Positions 58,816 through 64,000 of a stretch of DNA of 64,000 nt are shown in pieces. A model generated the notes under the pieces. The model saw only the letters and a list, made by a program, of their open reading frames with translations. It searched no databases and was not told the DNA's origin. Within the stretch, counting starts at the first letter, position 1. Every line of letters starts with the position of its first letter. Origin of the DNA: Calcarisporiella thermophila CBS 279.70 (lineage: Eukaryota > Calcarisporiellomycota); assembly GCF_041956535.1 (NCBI RefSeq), contig NW_027192225.1, positions 64,890 through 128,889 of the forward strand. The letters run 5' to 3'. Made by a program: the position numbers and the translations under genes.

Positions 58816-60914
58816 ATGCATCGCTCCACGCTAGCTTGGCTGGTGCTCTCCCTATTGACTCTAAATGTTTGCGCCTTTCCGGTTCAGGTCACCCTACAGG
58901 ACCGATTCACTAAACGCCTTGAGGCAGAGCGGTTTGCGAATTACAGCATCACCGTGAAGGAGCCCAAAGTGAATTGCGATAATGTCACGCAGTACTCCGG
59001 CTATGTTCACACTCCCACCGATAAACACTTGTTCTTCTGGTTCTTTGAGGCCAGAAAGGACCCTGAGAATGCCCCCGTCACTCTCTGGCTCAACGGCGGC
59101 CCAGGTGATGCTCTTGGATTTTGTTCCCATTCTGCTTTTGCTCTTTCTTGCATGATATTGACCCCTTTTTGGGATTTTCAATAGGTTGCTCAAGTTTGAT
59201 AGGGCTTTTCCAAGAGCTGGGTCCATGCACTGCAGACAACACCACGGCCAAACATCGAGCCAACGCATGGAACGAAGTGTCCAATTTGCTCTTTCTAGAT
59301 CAGGTATTGTCGGTTGGCGAGAGGAGAGGGATAATTGATTTATTGATCCCAATATTCATTCACTATATCAAATATCCTTAGCCTGCCGGGGTTGGCCTCA
59401 GCTACGGTAACATCTCTGCCGATTCCACCGTCAAAAGCAGCGAAGATGTGTATACGTTCTTGCAGATTTTCTTTGGGCATTTCACTAAGTACAATAAGAA
59501 GCCGTTCTACATATTTGGAGAGAGTTATGCTGGTAAGACTTTGTGCATCCTTTCCTCCATGGCCAGAGCTGAAATTTAATGTCGGCAAACTATAGGACAT
59601 TATATTCCGGCATTTGCAAAAACAATTGTTGACAACAACGAGAAAAAGGACTCCGGTCTACTAAACATCCAATTAGCAAGTGTGGGCATTGGCAATGGTT
59701 GGACCGAGTATGTACATGTTTTGGGCCAAGTTTGGTCACAATTTACTAACTATTTCCCTTTTACTTTTTGTTTCTAGCCCCCTAACTCAATAGTAGGTTT
59801 CGCTGAGTATGCTTATGACTTCTTGTATTAATTCAATATCTTTTTCTTCTTTAGTGGCCACTACGGGACATATGCTTGTGACAACCCAGACAGTAAGTCA
59901 TTTGATTGTATGAAAAAACAAACAACTCTTCTTACTCATCTTCTGTGTTCGCATGGATACTAGTAAAACCTCTTTTTGACAAGAAGACCTGCAAGAAAAT
60001 CAAGAGAGACTATGAAACCAAGTGTAAACCCGAAGGTAAAATATTTTTGCGAGAAACTTCAGAATACACGAGGCTAAAGGGAGTGATCTACTCTCGCTTC
60101 TAGGGCAAAAATGTTATGACGACATCAGTAACGCAAAACAGTGCGGCTTTGCGGATGAGTTATGCAACAACGTTACCTATAATCCTTTCGGCAACCTCCA
60201 CCTAAACCCATACGACATTAGAGTCAATGATACTACGGATTTGAATTCCGATTACGTGAATTTCCTCAGAAGGCCAGAGGTGAAGGGAGAGCTAGGCGTA
60301 CCGGACAACATAACCTTCCAGGATTGTTCGGATAGTGTGTATGAGGCGTTCACGAAGACAGGGGATAGTATGGTCCCATTCCACAACGATGTGAAATATC
60401 GTATGTAACTCTTCCACCTTCGACACGATCCTAGGCTGGATATTTTGCTATTCTATGGCTTATTGATGATGTTGTCTACTTGATAGTGCTCGAGAAGAAT
60501 ATACCCGTGCTTTTATATGTTGGGGATCAAGGTAGGGTCGCCCAGATATTTAACCCAAACCCTGTTGCATCACTAACTCCTTGGTCCAATATATCTATCC
60601 CTTATAGACTTTATCTGCAATTGGATGGGCAACCTTGCGTGGAGCGATGCGCTAGAATGGAGTGGTCAAGCGGAATATACTGCTGCCAAACTGACCGAAT
60701 GGAGCTTGGATGGAAAACCTGCGGGCAAGCAAAAGGCCTTCAAGAATTTCGTCTTTACAACCATTTACCAGGCTGGGCATGAGGTATATTCCGCCGGAGC
60801 AATCACTTCCATTAGTAGACTCTAACGCTATTTGCCTTTTAGGTTCCTGCGTACCAGCCCGAAGTTTCGCTCCACATGTTCCGATCTTGGCTTCAGGGCA
60901 AGACCACCTTTTAA
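58816..60914 (+). CDS. Serine carboxypeptidase (S10, carboxypeptidase Y type)
   Basis: A secretory or vacuolar serine carboxypeptidase of 461 aa in eleven exons: 58816-59104, 59185-59303, 59382-59532, 59596-59707, 59778-59792, 59855-59892, 59964-60035, 60104-60400, 60487-60531, 60608-60783 and 60843-60914. A signal peptide ([17 protein letters not shown]) comes first. S10 motifs: [20 protein letters not shown] (substrate binding), [12 protein letters not shown], the nucleophile [14 protein letters not shown], the catalytic Asp block [13 protein letters not shown] and the catalytic His in YQAGHEVPAYQPE. All three catalytic residues are present. Exon 5 is only 15 bases. The propeptide is very short compared with yeast CPY. 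The exon number is by far the highest in the window. Confidence 0.95.
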
Positions 60915-61470
60915 ACAAGAATACACTTGTTGTATAATACTAATGTGATTATATATGTAATCAATGTATCTACGGTGGTGACCAAGATAAACTTTTTAAT
61001 TATGGGGATAAAATATTAGTACGTCCTTTTTTTTTGTTTTAATTTTTGAATAAGGGCCCGGATTAAATTTCTCTACTGTCTACCCATGCTTCAAAGACCG
61101 TCTTAAATCCAACGAATAAATCTTTATTAATTTATTCTCTTCTTTTTTGCACAGTGGTTTTATTTCCAGCACATTGAGCTGCGTGGGACCAAGTCTTTTT
61201 TTTTTTTTGAAATCACGAGGACTTTGAATAGATTTGGTCATGCGTGCAAATCTATCCCAGAAGTATTTTGACGGCAATAATGAGAGCATTTTGATGCGGC
61301 CCCTGTCTACTGTCTAATTCAACATTTTGGAATCATATATTCGCAGTTACTAAATCCAGTTTGACCTATATATCCTATATCCGAAGCTCTTCTAGCTATT
61401 TATTTCTGCGCCACATTTGTTGCAATCTCATATAGCGTCCTACTTAATCTAGTTAGTGCTCATTAGAACC
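60915..61470. other. Intergenic region
   Basis: AT-rich spacer with a T12 run near 61198. No gene is supported. Confidence 0.5.
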
Positions 61471-62544
61471 ATGATTAAAACACCACTAAATCGACTATGG
61501 AGACATGGTTGTGGTATGTACTAGAATGGTGCCTCTTTTTCTAGACAATTTTATTCAAAATTCTGGTAACTGGCTGAATGATCCCAAATAGTATTGAATA
61601 ATTTACAATGTCAAGCATTACGGTCTCCGTTTCATCCAACCTCTCGCACCTATGCTAGCGTCACTCCTTCCACCTCACAGTCTTCAACAACAACTAATCC
61701 CATTTCTCAAGCACCATCCTCACCCAATCGACCCAATAAAGGAGTTTACCATTTCGATACACATAAGCTCGTTGCACAGTTAGAGTCTAGCGGATTCACA
61801 CGAGGCCAGGCAATAGCTCTTATGCGGGCAATGGATGCACTGCTGTCAGAGGGTGTGAGAGTAACTGAGAGCACGTTATTACAGAAAGCCGATCTCGAGA
61901 ATGTAACGATCTACCTGAATGTTACGTGCCGATAGCCACTTTATAATTGTACTCATTTCTCATTGGCTCTGGATAGAATTCGTATCTTTTCAAAGCAGCC
62001 CTCTCCGAGCTCCGCACCGAGATCGAGATTCTCCGTCGCAATGACACTGCTCTTTTGCGTTCTGAGCTCGCTATAATAGAGCGGGATATCTCCACCCAGG
62101 GGCAGAAACTCCGCGAGGATCTCGGGGTACTAAAGCATGACATTCAACTCGAGATGAATAATAGAAAAGCAGAATCACGGGAGGAAATCAAGAGGCAGCA
62201 GTTGCATGTGCACGAAATGAACAATAAATATAGCGTGTCCCTCGGGGATATTCGAACCGAGATCGAGACAGTGAAGTGGGAGACCACCAGGCGGGGGCTT
62301 TGTATGTTGACGCGAGATTAGACATCTTCTCTTGCTATACTTCTAAGGATTAATTGGATTGTTTTTTTTTCTCCCTATTATAGTACTGGTCTTCTCCACT
62401 GCAACTGGTATCCTCCTGGTGTCCTATCTTCTTAATCGTCTCACGCCAGTCACCCCTCCTGAAGAGGTTCCTCTTCCGTCCACAGAGGTACAACTCAATA
62501 ACTTAGGCGAGCCTGTATTCCAAGACATGGAGGATAAATTATAG
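61471..62544 (+). CDS. MCUR1/FMP32-family mitochondrial coiled-coil protein
   Basis: This family (DUF1640; animal MCUR1 and CCDC90B, yeast Fmp32) sits in the mitochondrial inner membrane and has been tied to the calcium uniporter, proline metabolism and complex IV assembly. Exons are 61471-61513, 61592-61902, 61977-62301 and 62384-62544, giving 279 aa. A basic N-terminal presequence (MIKTPLNRLWRHGCG) and Ser/Thr-rich leader precede the head domain YHFDTHKLVAQLESSGFTRG, then AIALMRAMDALLSEG. The long coiled coil starts at SYLFKAALSELRTEIEILRR. A single transmembrane helix follows (VFSTATGILLVSYLLNRL), with a short acidic tail ending in EDKL. All family parts are present. Confidence 0.92.
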
Positions 62545-62941
62545 GAGATGGGATGGTCTGTTCTGTCTAATAATAAACAAACTATTAGAATATATATGTA
62601 TTTCCAAGACAGCTTGTGAAAAAGAATTAATAGAACAAACACACTCAAGGAAGGAAAAAGTGGACCTAGGTAGATTGAGTAAACAAAAAGGAAAAATAAG
62701 TCAGGCAAAGTTGAATAATAAAGGCAATATGAAGGAGAGTCGATGATCATGTGTATAGGGAATAGATGTAGAGCAGAGTATAAGAAATGGGGGATAAATT
62801 AGGTCTGACACAAGAGAAGGGGGTAGAAGGATAGGGTGGACAAGCGAAAGTAATGGAAGAGGCTGTGGGTAAAACAAAGGCAAAGGAATAGAAGTGAATT
62901 GAGTAGAAAATGTTCTCGCACGAAATATGCATTCAATATCA
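62545..62941. other. Intergenic region, convergent 3' ends
   Basis: This lies between the stops of the MCUR1-type gene and the last gene. It is purine-rich on the plus strand (about 62630-62900). No gene is seen. Confidence 0.5.
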
Positions 62942-63858
62942 TTAGCTTTCAACCGAAGTGGCGAGTCGCGTCCCCAGAGCCTGCTCCACTAGACTACGAA
63001 ACTCAACGCTCAGTTCAGGATTCTGTAGAATTATCTCCACCGCTTCCACCGTTTCGTCTGCAGTAGCAAGCGAGGCATTGAATGCAGACACCACTGATGA
63101 AAACAAGATGCAATTTAGAACTAGTACTACCGCAGGTGACCGGTAGAAAATGAGTCCATACCTTTGGCGAATTCGGCGAATTTCTCCACAGACAAGTTAT
63201 CTCTTATTCGCTTGTACAGCATAGTGAATGCGCTGCGTGGCACTACGCCTTCGGTACTTCTAGCCCGGGCGATACGAGAGGCAATGGAGGCCGGCATGGA
63301 ATGTCGATGAGGCTGGGAACTCAAGAACTTGTATTCCATAGGTGGGGAGGAGTTGTTGGAAGTTGGATCGTGCTCGATATTATTGCGAGAGGAACTTCGC
63401 TTAAGCCTATTGACCAGCGAAGTAGAACGGGTGTAGTGTTGGCACGGATCTTCTTGCTGGCTACTGAACTCTTTATTTGACTCAAAACTAAGTTCAGGGT
63501 GGAGAAGGAGGTGTTTTTCATCAAAGGAGGTGGCGCGCTGGTACAGATTATCGCCCCTTCGTTGTCGAGCAAGTGGGGGAATAATCGTTCGTGATGTGGG
63601 GCGTTCTAGTGAGGAAGTACGAATAATGCTTGGAGTTGTGATAGTGATGGACTTTGGTCGACGCACCCCATAACTAGAAGCGGAATCAAGTGACCTGTGA
63701 AGAGCCACAGGTTTCTTTGTGGACTCATTAGGGATATTCGATGGGGAATGGGCATTATTGGGGTTAGTTTCCTCGAGAGAAAGGTCCGTCAAGGAAAGCT
63801 TGGTATCAATAGAGGTTGTAGAATTATCGATATTAATGGGGTTCTCGCTTTGTATCAT
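62942..63858 (-). CDS. Uncharacterised protein with At4g15545-like C-terminal helical domain (5' end uncertain)
   Basis: Two exons are clear, 63858-63162 and 63093-62942, giving 282 aa from the first in-frame ATG (MIQSENPIN). The N-terminal two thirds are disordered and Ser/Thr/Arg-rich, with phosphosite-like RSLDS, RTSSLER, RSTSLVNRLKRSSSR and HRHSMPASIASRIARARS. The C-terminal part (FTMLYKRIRDNLSVEKFAEF, then VVSAFNASLATADETVEAVE) resembles the short helical domain of plant At4g15545 and related fungal proteins, whose role is unknown. An acceptor-like TATAG at 63876-63872 is preceded by a donor-like AAG|GTAGGT near the right edge (about 63970), so an upstream exon may lie outside the window. 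Confidence 0.7.
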
Positions 63859-64000
63859 TTCAACCACTGACTATATTATGAAGAGTTGAATAGAAATAGG
63901 CATACTTATATAAGTATACCTGAATTGCATAGATGCTTGCATTATGGCCAAAAATGAAAAATAAAACCTACCTTACGAAATGAATGCAAGTGCCCCGTTT

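Noticed and set aside
1-64000. CRISPR arrays, prokaryotic operons, phage or integrative elements
   Set aside because: The window is intron-bearing fungal nuclear DNA. I saw no spaced direct repeats, integrase or transposase genes.

Overview
This window is nuclear DNA of a fungus. Nearly every gene has short GT-AG introns (about 45-150 bases), and the proteins are typical fungal ones: a FlbA/Sst2-type RGS protein, a Sho1-type osmosensor, a Zn2Cys6 regulator, a Psr1/2-type phosphatase and a Kex2-processed wall protein. A neprilysin-type M13 peptidase gene and a kelch-transmembrane-kinase-like gene hint at an early-diverging lineage (Mucoromycota or Zoopagomycota sense). That placement is inference, and I cannot name the genus. 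I rebuilt exon-intron structures by hand from splice sites, reading phase and family similarity. Except where a lesion is reported, all models close in frame.

Layout, 0-14.5 kb: the 3' end of a protein kinase; a broken M13 peptidase gene; a proteostasis group (prefoldin-like UXT, 20S beta-3/Pup3, ubiquitin receptor Rpn13, the last two head to head); an RPA-interacting protein with E2F/MBF-like sites upstream; a Psr1/2-like phosphatase; and an MTH1-type Nudix hydrolase. 14.5-21 kb: three cell-surface genes in a row, namely a kelch ectodomain-transmembrane-pseudokinase protein, a Sho1-like four-pass SH3 protein and a secreted Pro/Gly-rich protein. 23.5-28.7 kb: a ketopantoate-reductase-family enzyme and a Zn2Cys6 factor. 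29.4-38.3 kb: Noc1/Mak21 and a Nop13-like RRM protein (convergent, both ribosome biogenesis), an FG-nucleoporin-like protein, and ARPC1 of the Arp2/3 complex.

38.9-56.1 kb: an AT-hook/C2HC/PHD chromatin protein; the RGS protein, whose RGS domain is interrupted by a low-complexity insert; an O-fucosyltransferase-like membrane protein; a tail-anchored heme oxygenase; ribosomal protein eL32; decapping activator Dcp1; and a mitochondrial PDK-family kinase with a degenerate N-box. 56.1-64 kb is more AT-rich and richer in introns: an 11-exon serine carboxypeptidase, an MCUR1/FMP32-type mitochondrial protein, and the 3' part of an uncharacterised gene running off the right edge.

Most genes are housekeeping and do not form one pathway. 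The best candidate for something new is the kelch-transmembrane-pseudokinase protein at 14.5-17.5 kb. It has lost all three canonical kinase catalytic residues, carries a Kex2-like site inside its ectodomain, and sits beside a Sho1 homologue and a secreted wall-type protein. Other points worth checking are two lesions in the M13 gene, a one-base phase conflict in SHO1, the loss of the N-box Asn in the PDK homologue, and the RGS insertion.
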